DNA of 64,000 bases from Pogostemon cablin (GCA_023678885.1 CM042983.1:21682279-21746278), one strand, 5' to 3'. Shown: positions 36,201-47,114, counted from the first letter of the stretch. Numbers and translations: made by a program. Notes: generated by a model not told the origin, from the letters alone.

Positions 36201-37054
36201 ATAATCGAAAGCTTAAGTTCTTTAAGTTAAATCATTTTTCACGTAAAATAACATTGAAATTGAGTTTGTAAATATTTGTAACTTTTTAAATTTAGTACAT
36301 TAATATTTATTTATTTACATATATCTTAATTATTCAATTATGATATATGAATTATAAAATTAGTTTTCTTTGGTTGTTTATATAATTTGAAACTAATAAA
36401 ATTCAGTAAAAAAATAAAATTAATTAATTCATTACAAATTTATGAATATTTAATTGATATTTATTTTAGACAAACAATAATTGATATTTATTTTTTATTT
36501 ATAATTGATATTTATTTTAGACAAACAATAAAATTAAATATTTATTATTAAGCGTTACATACTTTGATGATAATTGCACTTAAATACAATGAAAAAAAAT
36601 ATTAATAACTATATAAATATACGGCAAAGAGACAAAATATCTCCTATGTAGTTACACATTTATTTAGAGAGATAAGGGACGTAATAAATAGTTTTTAATT
36701 GAATTATATTATAAAGTAACATTTATAAAAAATACAAGTCAATATTCTTTCAAATAATTAGAATATATGTATATATATTAACTTTTTACGTGATTTAATT
36801 ATACGTTACATTATCAAAAGTAAAATATTATAATTTGTTGTAAATTTTTATATTAATGAAATAAATTGTCTAGCTATAAGAAAAAAAATTTCTTAATTAA
36901 TGTTGTTAAGTTATATAATAGGGATTATTTAATTATAAAAAATAAGAATAATAAAATTCCTTAATTAATGTTGTTAAGTTATATAACAGGGATTATTTAA
37001 TTATAAAAAATAAGAATAATAATTAATCCCGCGTTGTACGTGGGTTTCATACTA

Positions 37055-37106
<52 letters not shown>

Positions 37107-37108
<2 letters not shown>

Positions 37109-37342
37109 AAACCGGTCATTTTATACTGTTGACAATCATGAATCTATTTATGCCAACAATAATTTCTTTTTATTTTTTAGTTAATAATTAATAATATAAA
37201 TTTGGTAAATATAAAAGATATTTTTGGCATATTCCACTAGTATCCATCAATATTCAATCAATATATTTTAATTTAATTTACATAATAAAGTTTATATTTT
37301 GATTTTATTTTTCTTAATATTCAATTAATCTATTTAAACTAT
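37107..37342. repeat. Dispersed AT-rich repeat shared with 61440-62030
   Basis: Blocks such as ATCTATTTAAACTAT, TTTTTGGCATATTCCA and AATATATTTTAATTTAATTT occur here and, in the same order, at 61541-62010. The repeat resumes at 38373 after an insertion. Confidence 0.75.
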
Positions 37343-38364
37343 GGGCGCGGCTATTCATATCCCCAGTTTTACTAAACGCATCCCAATTACTAAATGTGCC
37401 ACATCAAAATTAAAAAAATACATATATTAGTTACTAAACATACCCCATTTTAGACCATTCCCACTGAATATATATTTATCTTTTTACATGAACATCATTC
37501 TTTCATGAGGTCGTAATTTAAAGAATGTGCAAATACAAACCTTACCACTGTGCTCGCGCCAAGTAGACCGTCAGGGAAGAACGAAAGAGCACTCCGAAAA
37601 AACACCTTCAATCTATCTCAAAGTATTCTATTCACTTTATTTTCCTTTTTTTTCTTTTACATCAAATAATTGTAAGTTTTATACCAACCGAACACTTACG
37701 CAAAGTTCTTCCCATCACAAGTGGCAATTAATTTAAAAGTTTAAACATTCTTAACATTGACCTATCTTACCATCTTAATTTCATATCCCAATATGATTCT
37801 TTAAGTCCTATTGTACAATTTCTCATGATAGATTACCAATTGAGGGGGCCAATTGCAATGGTAAAGGATGAAAACGGGGAGAGCTTTGTGGATAAAAAGA
37901 ATCAAATGAATAATTAGAAGCAGTTAGACATGTGTTCTGAGGGGTTTGAGAATGGGAGGCTAATGTGAATGTTGAGATGGATTTATGGTTTTTGTGTTAG
38001 TTTTCTATTTAGCAAGAATCATCTAAGTATTTCAGGATGTCATTCATAATCATTCAGCGATGCAACTGAAAAAATAGAAATATAATAATATTATTCAGAT
38101 ATGTTCGGTTAGAATGAGCAAACATATAAATATTATCAACCGAATATATGATCGGTTAGAGGGAACGAACATATATGCATTTATTCAATCGTAATCTTAA
38201 TTGTATATATATCTTATTAATTAAATAGTCTAAATTATTTATGGGGTACGTTTAGTAAATTTAGGAGTATGAATAGTTGGCTCCTATTAATAATTTATAT
38301 AAGGGTATTTATGTCTTAACAAATAATGATATTTTAGTCTTATATATTTACAAGGTATGTTTAG
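37343..38364. mobile_element. 1.02-kb insertion flanked by TAAACTAT
   Basis: TAAACTAT occurs at both edges (37335-37342 and 38365-38372), and the related repeat near 61998 reads straight through (CTATTTAAACTATTTAATTC), so this is an insertion with an 8-bp duplication (hAT-like), or 9 bp with one mismatch. Inside, CGGCTATTCATATCCCC...ACTAAACGCATCCC is mirrored at 38245-38287. No transposase was recognised; the 69-aa ORF at 37527 has no family features. Confidence 0.6.
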
Positions 38365-38406
38365 TAAACTATTTAATTCTAATTTTTCAGCTATTAAATC
38401 TTTTGA

Positions 38407-39475
38407 TGCAGATATGATGGAGATTAGAATATTTAATATAATAATATTTTGATTTGTTTCCTTTTATTTATATTCGTCATTAATATGTCAGATCTTTTTA
38501 TCACCTATAAATACATAATCTTGTAATTGTTTTAGGGGAGTTGAATTCAATAAAAAAAATTGGGTTATTCCCTTCTATCGTGTTTTATTTGTATTCTTCT
38601 GGTATTCATTCTGAATCAACGGGTTATCACTCTTACTCGTGTTTCTGTCTACTCCTACGGTATTTTTGTGAGAATCAACATTTGAGTAGACATATATGAT
38701 ATTATTTCTATTTCTAATCTATTTTCTCCATTCAATCCTAATTTTAACGAGTTTGATAATGGTGGCTATGAAGGCCCACCAATCTTTGATGAAAAAGATG
38801 AAGATTTTCATGGTGGCTATGGCAGTCCACCAATTTTCGATGAGGTAGATAATGCAATTTTCCACGACGCCTATGGCCATCTAATTTTTATGTAGAGATG
38901 ATTGAAATTGTTACTGATTATGATGTGCTTAATGTAAAAGTTTCGCTTGATCCAAAAGATTCATATTTTATGGATCTTATAATTAGCGATACTATTGAAT
39001 ATAAAGGTGCTCAATTGATTGATTTTGGATTACATGGATTCAAGGATGTTCGAGTGCGTCTCCATACTTATTTTGTTCGTGATACGACTTGCACGATTTG
39101 AGGGCGAATCGTTTTCAAGTGGAGGAGAACGATGCAGATATGATGGAGATTTAATAATCTTTAATATTTAAAAATTATGTTTTGATATAATAATGTTTGG
39201 GAGATTTAGAATACTTAATATAATAATGTTTTTGATTTGTTTCATTTTATTTACATTCTTCATTAATATGTCAAATCCTTTTATCGCCTATAAATATGTG
39301 ATCTTGTAATTGTTTTAGGGGTGTTGAATTTGATTAAAAAAATTACGGTTATTCCCTTCTATCGTGTTTTATTTGTGTTCTTCCAGTATTCATTTTGAAT
39401 CAATGGATTATCACTCTTAATCATGTTTTCGTCTACTCCTATGGTTTTTTATGAGAATTAATGTTTGAGTAGACA
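38407..39475 (+). mobile_element. Very short LTR retrotransposon remnant
   Basis: Direct repeats at 38407-38692 and 39133-39475 start TGCAGATATGATGGAG and end TTTGAGTAGACA. The 5' copy lacks about 60 bp near its start. The 440-bp interior keeps an acidic reading frame with a repeated GGY..PPIFDE motif (38760-38895), a 67-aa ORF (38898-39101) and a purine-rich tract (GTGGAGGAGAACGA) before the 3' LTR. The coding traces resemble a collapsed Ty3-type polyprotein, but no enzyme domain remains. No convincing target duplication was found. Confidence 0.6.
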
Positions 39476-39811
39476 TCTATCTTATTTTATCGTCATTGTA
39501 TAGAAGATCGAACATGAAAAAATCATTTTGTGGGTAGATCTACATAACATCATCTTTATACGATGACTGATCATCATAATTAGTATCAAAATCCACTTGA
39601 AATCTCAAATCCAACATCGAGAATTTGGCTTTGATTACAAATTGATGCAGCGAGAGTGTATTTAAGATGAATATATGTAGAAAAACTCTACAATCCGTTG
39701 AATCCTGAAGAATATCGAAAAATAAACAACTTATGTTGATTCCTAAGAATACCATAAAAGAAGTTGCTGTCAGAAAGACACTCAGAATCATGCTAGTGAT
39801 AACTCCGATAC
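39476..39811. other. Non-coding flank of the kelch pseudogene
   Basis: No supported feature. The 135-aa minus-strand ORF (39540-39947) overlaps the sense kelch sequence and is a shadow. Confidence 0.5.
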
Positions 39812-40105
39812 AAGTTCGTTGATGAATGCCGTTGGTAGAGACAACTCTATTAGCTGTCTCCTCAAGTGCTCGAGAGCTAATTATGATAAGAAATCTTTGG
39901 CTGTTGGAAGTGAACTTCTTGTTTTCGGGAGGGATCTCATGTCCCATGAGATTTATTTTTTACAGTTTTTTGACAAACATGTGGACTACGAGATGACCAT
40001 TAATGCATCTAGGTGTTTGTTTGGCTCTGCAAGCCTAGGGCAAATTGCTATAGTGGTCGGTGGGTGTGACACATACGGTAACATCCACAACTTAGCCGAG
40101 CTATA

Positions 40106-40321
40106 TGTTGGATTGTATACTAAAAGTCTAGCTTTAGTATGAACAATGTTATAACAATTTATTTAAAATGAGAATCATATGATCAAATGATTGCGTCTTA
40201 TAATTTATATATATGTACGATGCAATAGTCCACTTACTTTATATTGTAGATAATATGTTGTGCGACAACACGCGGAAGATCATATTATAGGTTCCCTTAT
40301 AAAGTATAAACAGATGCTCAC
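40106..40321 (+). repeat. Copia 5' LTR, left part
   Basis: Aligns with 55110-55325. It is cut by the gypsy element at CTCAC. Confidence 0.93.
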
Positions 40322-40537
40322 TGATGAGTGTGTAAATTCACAAGTTTGGCATCATGTTTTGTGCTAGTTTTGGAGAGTTTTGAGGTGGAAATATGTGGAA
40401 AACCTATATATATTGTGAATTAGCATGAATCAGGTGTTAGTGGAGCTATTTAAGTGTTTTCATAGCAAAATTGGAGTGGAAGTGCCAAGAATCGAAGAGA
40501 CGAAGTCGAGACCACGCGAACCACCAAGGAGAGAGGT

Positions 40538-40834
40538 GGGTTCGACCTGTTGGAGGAGGGTTCGACCTCTCCTATAGGTCAAACCAGCATTGCAAAGTGT
40601 ACAGAAGGAGGGTTCGACCACGACTCAATGGTTCGACCTGCTCATCAGGTCGAACCATGGTCGAACCAGTTCGCGAGAAGTGTGATTCGACCACGACGTT
40701 GGGGTTCGACCTGTACAAAAGGTCGAACCAAGTGCAAAATACTTCCAGTAGGTGGGTTCAACCTGTGGTTCGACCTGCGGCTAGTGGTTCGACCTGCGGC
40801 CAGTGGTTCGACCTGTTTGCTGAGGTCAAACCGT
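40538..40834 (+). repeat. GGTTCGACC/GGTCGAACC hairpin array in U3
   Basis: Direct and inverted GGTTCGACC motifs alternate. The best hairpin is at 40628-40658, with 13-bp perfect arms (ATGGTTCGACCTG and its inverse) around a five-base loop. The array ends about 95 bp before the TATA box. Confidence 0.92.
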
Positions 40835-40927
40835 CGTGCGGGAACTTACCTTATCCGGATTTTATAGGCCAAAATGCATGGGATCACTTGAAAAGCCCAT
40901 TCCAAGCCCTAGAGATGTGATTACAAG

Positions 40928-40935
40928 TATAAAAG
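40928..40935 (+). promoter_or_regulatory. LTR TATA box
   Basis: TATAAAAG; the 3' LTR copy is at 47703-47710. Confidence 0.65.
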
Positions 40936-41922
40936 AAGGCTCATGCAGTCAAGAAAGACATCATATATACCAATCACCAATAACACAATACAAGAGAGTT
41001 CGAGAGAGCGTAAGATCGTGAAGCACAAGAGGAGACTAGGAGGTGCTGTGACAGAGGTTCCACTAGAGATTCAAGTAAGATTGGTCCATCTAACCATGAT
41101 TGTTCCTAAATCAATCATGGGCTAGAGCCACTCCGGTAGTTCTAGGGTTATGAAGGTTTCATGAGTTGATTTGTATTTCGTGTGTATACTCCGTACAACA
41201 CTACTTGTGGTTTATTTTATATAAGATTGTGCGTTTTTAATCTATACTCATAGTTATTTTATGCATCAATAATCGTTGTGTAGAGTCTGAATGCATAACA
41301 TGGTTATTGATTGAGTGCGTTCACTAATGAGCAGGGTTATTGTTATAACTCTAAGGGAAGGGATTCCGAGGTTTTATTAGAACCATCTTATATGAATGTT
41401 TGTTAATTGAATTGAATTCGGGTTAACAAGTAGGATTAAGAGTATAACTTTATAGTACCTAAAAAGGAAGATCAAATTGGGTTAGAGTAGTAAGTGCACG
41501 GGAAATAATTGATTATGATAGTACCTAGAAAGGGAGGTAAAGTATACGTCTTGCTCTGAGGATACTCACACGTGTCAAAAGCTTATCTATTTGTGTCTAT
41601 AGAATAGATTTGCATGGTCTAGCGATGCGTCCATTTTCTACAAGGCAGAGTCGGACATCGACACACGAACTACCTATCATCTTATTTGATCACAACTACT
41701 ATTTTCTTGTTTTTGTTATTTATTTGCTATTTTAATTGTTACTTAGTTTACAAACCAACAATTACAATTCTCAACATAGTCATAATTGCTAGAAAATAAC
41801 TAAAGTAATATTTATCCATCCCGTGGATTCAATATTTAACTTGGTCACCTTCGAAACTACAATTGATATCCTTCATACTTGGGGATTAAAATTGTGTGTT
41901 GAGAAAACGCTCATCAAGTTTT

Positions 41923-41968
41923 TGGCGCCGTTGCCGGGGATCGAACCCGGGTCACCCGCGTGACAGGC
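41923..41968 (+). promoter_or_regulatory. tRNA-Asp primer-binding site extended to 46 nt
   Basis: The first 18 nt (41923-41940) are the usual complement to the 3' end of tRNA-Asp(GUC). The next 28 nt continue as the complement of the same tRNA through the T arm, variable region and part of the anticodon arm (TCACCCGCGTGACAGGC). The match to the plant tRNA-Asp sequence, recalled from general knowledge, ends at 41968. Integrase sequence starts within a few bases. It is not a tRNA gene because the 5' part is absent. Confidence 0.85.
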
Positions 41969-41971
41969 AGG

Positions 41972-42601
41972 TTACTACACCCTATCATCCTCAAGCGAAT
42001 GGGCAAGCGGAGGTCTCTAATCGCCAAGTCAAACAGATTCTGAAGAAGGTGGTTAAAACCAATAGAAAGGATTGGGCTTTGAAGCTCGATGATGTCGTGT
42101 GATGATGTCGTGTGGGGGTTCCGGACCGCGTACAAGACTGTGCTAGATATGTCACCGTATCAGATTATCTATGGAAAGCCGTGCCACTTACCTGTAGAGA
42201 TTCAACACAAAGCTTTTTGGGCTTTGCGAAGCTTGAACTTGACTCTCAAGGATGTGAGGGAGTTGAGGATTACTCACATAAATCTTTTGGATGAGTTTCG
42301 GAGTCGTGCGTACAAGAATTCAGAGATCTACAAGGAAAGGATTAAGAGGTGGCATGATTCGAAGATCTCGTACAAAGAGTTCAAGCAAGGAGACGAGGTA
42401 TTACTCTTTAACTCTCGTTTAAAGCTTTTTGCAGGCAAGTTGAAGTCGAAGTGGACGGGACTGTTCATGATTCATCGAGCCTTAGGAGGGGGGAGTTTTG
42501 AGCTCATTGACAAGGATGGAGACATTATCGCTGCGAATGGGCATCGGTTGAAGGATATAGGTCACCGGATGATGTTTGTGTCATCTTTGTGGATACCTTG
42601 A
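41972..42601 (+). pseudogene. Integrase C-terminal fragment of the Athila-type element
   Basis: The reading starts at TTPYHPQANGQAEVSNRQVK, containing the last catalytic Glu of a Ty3-type DDE integrase. It continues through WGFRTAYKT, SPYQIIYGK, the DEVLLFNSRLKLF...KSKWTG block of the C-terminal domain and ends at a stop after SLWIP. A 13-bp duplication (GATGATGTCGTGT, 42088-42100 and 42101-42113) shifts the frame once. Everything upstream in pol is missing. Confidence 0.9.
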
Positions 42602-43088
42602 TCTAAGTGGTACCGTCGTGACTCTCTGACGTTAAACATGAGCGCCTGTTGGGGGCTTTCCCTCCCGTTTTATTATTTTATTTTATTCGTGTGTGTAAGA
42701 AATTTTTATATTTGAAGTGCTTACTTTTTGGCAATTACATCTCTTTGCAAACTTAGTTTCGATTATAGTTTCTACTAAGTTTGGGGGGTGTGATGTACTT
42801 ACCTCAATAAGTGCACCGATAGTATAATCTTTTCTTTGTGATGTTTGTTAGGGGAGTTAGTTTTTGCACCATATTTAAAATTTTAATCGATTTTGATGTG
42901 ATGATTTTTTACAACTTGCCTAAAGTTTAGTGGGTTTTGGTTATGTTTTCTTTTACGGAGTTACTCATGAATAATATTTTGTGGAACAATTTTTGATGAA
43001 GTTGTGCTCTAGTTGGTACCTAATGATTCGTATTGAAGTTTGAAGTGTGTAGGAATTGAAGAACACTCAATTTTGAAGCTTAGAAGGG
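42602..43088 (+). other. Post-pol spacer with PPT-like motif
   Basis: Non-coding. The GACGTTAAAC-GAGCGC block just after integrase resembles the sequence after the Gag-protease ORF of the other gypsy element (near 28045). AAGTTTGGGGGG is at 42777-42788. Confidence 0.7.
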
Positions 43089-43550
43089 TGGTTCAACCAA
43101 AGCCAGGGTAGGTTCGACCAGTGCCAGGAGGTCGAACCGAGCAAAGGAAGTCGAACCGATGCAAAAAATCGTCCTTTGAGGTGGTTCGATCTAATCATTG
43201 ATGGTTCGATCTGTCTAACAGGTCGAACCATGGTCGAACTCGGTGACCTAAAACTTATAGTAGGGTGGTTCGACCTAAGCCGTTATGGTTTGACCTGTTC
43301 AGAAGGTCGAACCCAGGTCGAACCAGTTCGTTCAGAGCACTCTATTTTTCAGGTGATCGGTTCGACCAAAACAAGAATGGTTCGACCTGTTCAGAAGGTC
43401 GAACCCAGGTCGAACCAAGAGGAGCAGTTGTCCAGAAGGTAGGTTCGACCTCGTCATTCGTGGTTCGACCTATTCCGCAGGTCGAACCCGAGGTCAAACT
43501 AAGTCAGGTACGCGATTTAAGTTTAATTTTTTTAGAAAGGTTCGATCACT
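43089..43550 (+). repeat. Internal copy of the GGTTCGACC/GGTCGAACC hairpin array
   Basis: The same motif as in the LTR U3 recurs inside the element, about 200 bp upstream of the third ORF. A clear hairpin (GGTTCGACCT, seven-base loop, AGGTCGAACC) lies at 43379-43405. ORFs at 43176 and 43265 are readings of the array. Confidence 0.92.
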
Positions 43551-43752
43551 TTTTAATTTCACCAAACCTCGAACCCTCTCCGAACCTCTATACCTTTGCA
43601 CAAATTCGTCAATTACACTTGATTTTGCATCGATTACACAATACTACACTCTTAATTCTTGATTTGGGCGCGGATTTGGGCGATTTTCGTCGCGAATTAG
43701 GGCTTCAGTCGCGCATTTTTGAGTGTTGTGTGTCAATTGTCGATTGTTAACC

Positions 43753-45792
43753 ATGGGCAAGACTAAAGGTACGTTTTTTTCAACTCAATTACCTTAGGAT
43801 TGAAGTTTATTGCAAGAAATGTGTTGTGGGTAAGTTGATTGATGTTGATCTTAGTTGAATTTCATGGTGATAATTGATATTTTTGAGTTGATTCATATGA
43901 ATTCATGTTTATTGGTTTGAGATTGCTTGATTATGGATAGAACTTGAGTTTTTATGTGGATTGATCAAGGATATAATGCATCTAGAAGAATGAGCATGTT
44001 AATTAGGTTTGAATTGTTGATAATTGGAGTTGTTCATGAAGTTCAGTTGTTGAAATTCTTGTTGAATGACTTGAATTGGTTGATGCATGCTTGTTGTTTA
44101 TGATTTGAAGATTAAAGAGAGTGTGATTGAAGATGTTTTGAGCATGTTAAATAAGCAAGTAGTGTTGAGATGATAGTTGGAGTTGATTAAGCATGGATGC
44201 TTGAAGTCTTGAGTAGAGTATAGGATATGCTAGTCAAATTCTTGTGTTCTTGTCTTGTTGGTTATATTGAAGTATTTGTTTTCAGGAAAGGGACAAGGAT
44301 CAAGTAAAGGTAAAGGTAAGACAGAGGAAGCAAGATCGAAGAAGTGGCATGACAGGCCTTCGAATGTTGATAAGGTGACAAAGAAGCTGAGGCTACAAGA
44401 TTGTTTACCCGAAAACTTCAAGATTCAAATGCAAGAGTGGGATGAGATCAAAGAAAAGTGGGAAGAAGTCTCAGACAAGATAGATCGCACTCGATACCAA
44501 GATGATGAGGCAATGAGGACAATGAGAATTGGGGATGACATCTTCTGGATGTTTGATCAAGTGGGTATCCGGAGATTTATGAAATTAAAGAGGCCGACGT
44601 ACTTCCATGTTACAGCGGAAGTAGTTTGCTCATTTGAGATGGTGAAGGACCCGCTTGGGTACCCGTATCAGTGTACGTTTCAGCTAGGTGGAGTGAGTAG
44701 GAGATGGACGTCTGAGGATTTTAATGAGCTGTTTGAGACGCCTTTTGGGATCCCTCGTTTGGAGAAGGCTGCGTTCAACACTAATGGGTTTTGAAGGGAG
44801 ATCACAGAGGAGATTGGAGATTACAAGATCAAACAGGCTCGTGCTTCCTCAATAAAGAATCCAGTTTTGAGGTACATGGACCGTGTCCTGAGCAACACGT
44901 TGTTCGCCCGCTCAGAGGGGAGTGTTGTGTCTAGAGGAGAGCTTTACGCCTTGTGGTGTATGCCAAATGGGGTGCAGTTCAATGTTGGAGCTTATTTCAT
45001 TGCACAACTACATCGATTCAGGACCATTGGGTTTCAAAAGGTGAATATTAGAGGGTTACTGACGATCGTGGCTGAGCATTATAACTTGGATTTCACCGGC
45101 ATCACACCAGTTAGAGGAGAGCCCAATTTAGCGATGTTTACATGCGTGAAGGGAGGATTTGCCCATTTCAGAGATGGAGACTGGTTCTTCACGAGGGGAC
45201 TCAAGCCCTTCGATTTCATGTTCCCCTTTGACGTGAGCAACTTGACAACCATTTGGGTGGCGAGGTACAAGTTGATGGATTCTCTCGAACACAATGTCTT
45301 ATCCGTGACAGTGAAGTCGAGTGGTGATTGGAGGACTGTATCGCAGATGTATGCGGATGGTAGGATGGTGGAGTTACAACAGATTGTTGATCAAGGAGAG
45401 TTCCGTCCACCACAGCAGCCGAAGAGGAGCATCTAGAGGAGGAGTAGCAGGATGAGGAGATGCCAATGCAGAACGACGCACCTCAGCATAAGCCAGCACC
45501 GCAGCAGCAGCAGGCTGTCCCAAATGATACACGGGAGCAGCTCCACCTTATTTATGAGCAGCTGGTCGCGATCATTGCTAGCCAGCAGGAGACGAACCGA
45601 CAGCTCGCACTCGCCAATACCAACTACGCTACGCTGAATGGGAGGTACACTGCCTTGAATGAGAAAGTTGGTAAGTTGGGTGATCGAGTTGATTACTTGA
45701 ATAGACACATCGGTGATCTGCACCGGATTGTGAAGCGGAGACTTGATGATGAGGATGATGACGATGAGGATGATGATGCTCCGGAGGAGTAG
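43753..45792 (+). pseudogene. Athila ORF-1-type third ORF with a 5' intron, broken
   Basis: Exon 1 is 43753-43768 (ATG in a good context, AACCATGG). The proposed intron is 43769-44285 (517 bp, GTACGT...TTTTCAG), and the phase-1 junction joins two Gly/Lys-rich segments in frame. Exon 2 reads on to 44794 where TGA replaces an expected Trp codon, then continues in the same frame to 45436. A small shift and one more stop separate the C-terminal part (45460-45792), a coiled coil with an acidic tail. GVSRRWTSEDFNELFETPFG and ALWCMPNGVQFNVGAYFIAQ match the style of the Athila ORF-1 family, which occupies the envelope position in these elements. Function is unknown. The splice is inferred. Confidence 0.75.
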
Positions 45793-47114
45793 TTTTTCAG
45801 GTTTTCTTTGGTTTCTTCCGATTTATTTTATCTCCATTCTTCTTTTTATCTTTACAGGTTGGGTTGTGATTCATGCGTGAGTGGAATGTATAAGTGATAT
45901 CGATTGATAGAAACTTGTATGATTGATTGGATATGAGCTAATGTTTATGTGCATTCATGTGTTTACATGTTTATGTTCATTAAAGAAAGCATGTATAATT
46001 TGATAAGTATGTAGAGTCCTTGTGGAATTGATCTTAATTATGTGCTATGAGGAGTACTTAGGATTCTATTTACCTATGTGAGGATTTGAGCCTTGATAAT
46101 CATGCTTGATCATGATTGTTTTATTCTTGAGAGGATCATTCATATGAACGTATTCTAGAACTTGGCTTGGAGTCTTGTATGAGACTTATGATTGATAAAT
46201 TGCTAGGACATGATCTTAGGCTATTATATTGTGATTAAGTTAATTGGCCAAATTTTGTCATTCCTAATGATCTTATTAACCTTTGGATGCCCCGTTGAGC
46301 CATTAAAAACCTTTTCTTTGGTAGCCGAAGTAAATAACCTTATAAACCTTTACTTGAGCCTTGATTAACCTATTCATTGGTAGAGAGAGTTGAGGTGAGT
46401 AAGTGTTGCAAGAAGAAAAAGGAAGTTAGAATATGGTTAAATCTTGTTTAGGGGTAGTGCCTAAAACTGGTACCCCGATTATTTTTATACATGGTGCATG
46501 AAGCTTAGCAGCTGATGGCCTATACAAGAGAAGAAGGGTAGTGCCTAAAACCGGTACCCAAATTGTCTAAAGAGATGATGTTGATGCACGGAAAAAGAAG
46601 GAAAATCCATGAGAAGAAGAGGAAAAGTTGGAGGAGATATTGCAGCAAGAAGAAGAAATCGAGAACCTCCAAGGTAACTCTCTACTAGTGTCTTAAGTCA
46701 CTTTACCTAAATTCTCCTACCTTTTTCCAAAGAGCCAACATTACAACCCAAAAATAAGTCCTTTGTGATCCTAGTGAAGAGTTGATTATAAGTTGATTTT
46801 TGAGACCTTTGCCAAGCTTATGGTTACGCATGAATATGGATTGATATGAGTGCTTATATTAACCTATATAGTGCCTCACACACTTGAGTGAAAGAGAATA
46901 AATACTTATTTTGTGAGCTAGATTACTTAGTACTCCGAATGGTGTGTGATTGGATTGGTTTTGCATGAGTGATATATATGAAGCAATTAATACTTGTTTG
47001 ATTTAATGAAGTTGCATGTGTGATATGTGTTGTACTTGATCTTGGTGAATTATACACGACTCTTGTGGTTTGATTTGGTTGCCTCGGGACGAGCAACATG
47101 TAAGTTTGGGGGTT
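45793..47114 (+). other. 3' non-coding region of the Athila-type element
   Basis: No ORF of note. GTAGTGCCTAAAAC(C/T)GGTACCC occurs twice (46454-46476 and 46539-46561). The PPT AAGTTTGGGGG (47102-47112) ends two bases before the 3' LTR. Confidence 0.7.

Larger units (their letters stand above)
32400..37055 (+). mobile_element. Helitron-like cluster of related units
   Basis: The left end (A|TCTTAAGTATACTATAGC at 32400) and right end (hairpin CCCGCGT-TGT-ACGTGGG at 37028-37044, then CTAG at 37052-37055 and a T) fit plant Helitron termini. Inside, at least three related units repeat the order AATATTCCATATAATA, CCTATAAATAAG, TTTTTGGTTATTCATTC, then an AATCGATTCAAG array. They start near 32810, 34365 and 35575, and a further promoter-plus-array copy starts near 34775. 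A worn 3' hairpin near 35278-35308 marks the end of one inner unit. No Rep/helicase was found. A MITE and several TA tracts interrupt it. Confidence 0.55.
40322..41916 (+). repeat. Athila-type 5' LTR
   Basis: Carries a GGTTCGACC/GGTCGAACC hairpin array at 40538-40834 and a TATA box at 40928. Compared with the 3' LTR it lacks about 40 bp near its 3' end. ORFs at 40471-41125 are incidental; they recur in the other LTR only because the DNA is duplicated. Confidence 0.95.

Noticed and set aside
39540..39947. 135-aa minus-strand ORF
   Set aside because: It overlaps the sense kelch sequence, which has clear homology on the other strand.
40471..41125. ORFs in the Athila-type LTR (and 47439-47900)
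   Set aside because: Recurrence in both LTRs reflects DNA duplication; frames cross the hairpin array and the TATA region.
41923..41968. Minus-strand tRNA-Asp gene
   Set aside because: The acceptor 5' strand, D arm and part of the anticodon arm are missing and it sits exactly at the PBS, so it is primer-derived sequence.
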